Below, one piece after another: positions 63,194 to 64,000 of a DNA stretch of 64,000 nucleotides (the first letter of the stretch is position 1; every line of letters starts with the position of its first letter). The notes beneath the pieces were generated by a model. It searched no databases. It worked only from the letters and a program-made list of their open reading frames with translations, and was not told the DNA's origin. Source of the DNA: Luzula sylvatica (Eukaryota > Streptophyta > Magnoliopsida > Poales > Juncaceae); assembly GCA_946800325.1 (NCBI GenBank), contig OX326961.1, positions 4,194,655 to 4,258,654 on the forward strand. Reading direction: 5' to 3'. The translations under genes and the position numbers were made by a program.

Positions 63194-64000
63194 TATACTA
63201 ACCAACTAACTAACTAATTAACAAACTAATTAACTAACTAACTAACTTACTAACTAACTAACTAACTAACTACCTACTAGCTAACCGAATAACTAACAAA
63301 CTAACTAACTAAGTAACTACTAGTTAACAAACTAAATTACTAACTAATTAACTAACCAATTTTCTTCCCACATACATATTAAATAACTAACTAACTAACT
63401 AACTAACTAACATACTAACATACTAACTACCTTCCTACATACCCACTAACTAAGTAACTAACTAAATAAATAAATAACTATAAACTGCATAACTACTAAC
63501 TAATTAACTAACTAACTTACTAACTAAATAAGTAACTAATTAACTAACTGACTAACTAATTAACTATCTAGCTACCTTCGTACATACCCACTAACTAACT
63601 AACTTACAAACTAACTAATTAACTAACTAATTAATTAACTAATTATGTAACTAACTACTAGTTAAATAACTAACTAACTAACTAACTAACTAAATAACTT
63701 ACTAACTAATTAACTAACTAACTTACAAACTACTAGCTAAGTAACTAGCTAGTTAACTACCTACCTTACTAACTAACTACCTTCATACATACCTATTAAC
63801 TAACGAATTAACTAACTATCAAATTAACTAATTAACAAACTAACTAAATAACTAAATAATTATCTTCCTACATACCTATTAACTAACTAACTAACTAACT
63901 AAATAACTAACTAACTAACTACGTTCCTACATACCCTCTAACTAACTAACTAACTAACTAACTACCTTACCGCAAACTAACGAACTAACTATCTATCAAA
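63194..64000 (+). repeat. CTAA satellite to the window edge
   Basis: Follows 52,966-53,750, ending in the same ACCTTACCGCAAACTAAC module. No genes. Confidence 0.87.

Overview
The window is plant nuclear DNA, most likely from an angiosperm. The evidence is a CACTA transposon, two Helitrons, two hAT-type MITEs with 8-bp target duplications, plant-type LTR ends, GT-AG introns with T-rich tracts, and a captured fragment of a plant UBC32/33/34-type ubiquitin-conjugating enzyme gene. I cannot name the species. There is no intact conventional gene.

About 47 of the 64 kb is one satellite-like array built from the tetranucleotide CTAA (TTAG on the other strand). It is not a simple microsatellite. The tetramers are interrupted in a fixed order by longer motifs (for example ACCTTCCTACATACCCAC, CTACTAGATAAC, CTGATGACCTAAC), giving a higher-order repeat of roughly 1.4 kb with shorter deleted versions. 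The array changes strand many times. CTAA reads on the + strand at 157-683, 5277-16809, 25472-27585, 27905-28988, 29476-36073, 47472-50970, 51298-52490, 52966-58073, 59419-60955, 61531-62740 and 63194-64000. The remaining array blocks read TTAG, and several switch points are near-perfect palindromes.

On a larger scale the window is a tandem duplication. Position 157 matches about 35,536 and position 729 matches about 36,104, an offset near 35.38 kb. The second unit lacks about 10.2 kb (equivalent to 5.19-15.42 kb). A further partial copy begins near 61 kb.

The non-satellite islands are transposable elements inserted into the array, and three have an identifiable empty site in the sister unit. 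(1) 1-156 is the 3' end of an LTR, with its empty site near 35,535. (2) 16810-25471 is an 8.66-kb non-autonomous CACTA element with TSD TAA; its exact empty site is at 48902-48904. It carries a small Helitron, two tandem foldback elements, two hAT MITEs and three exons of a UBC32/33/34-type E2 gene. (3) 40466-47400 is a 6.9-kb Helitron on the minus strand, with its empty site between 5120 and 5121. It holds spliced, exon-like minus-strand sequence, including a two-exon 74-aa frame and an amplified 88-nt exon plus 91-nt intron. (4) 58074-59418 is a probable solo LTR without a TSD, with six copies of a TTCGAA palindrome beside TATA-like motifs.

The CTAA array has a stop codon every 12 nt in all six frames, so coding potential exists only in the islands. 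All coordinates and alignments were read by eye; block edges inside the array may be off by a few bases to a few tens of bases.
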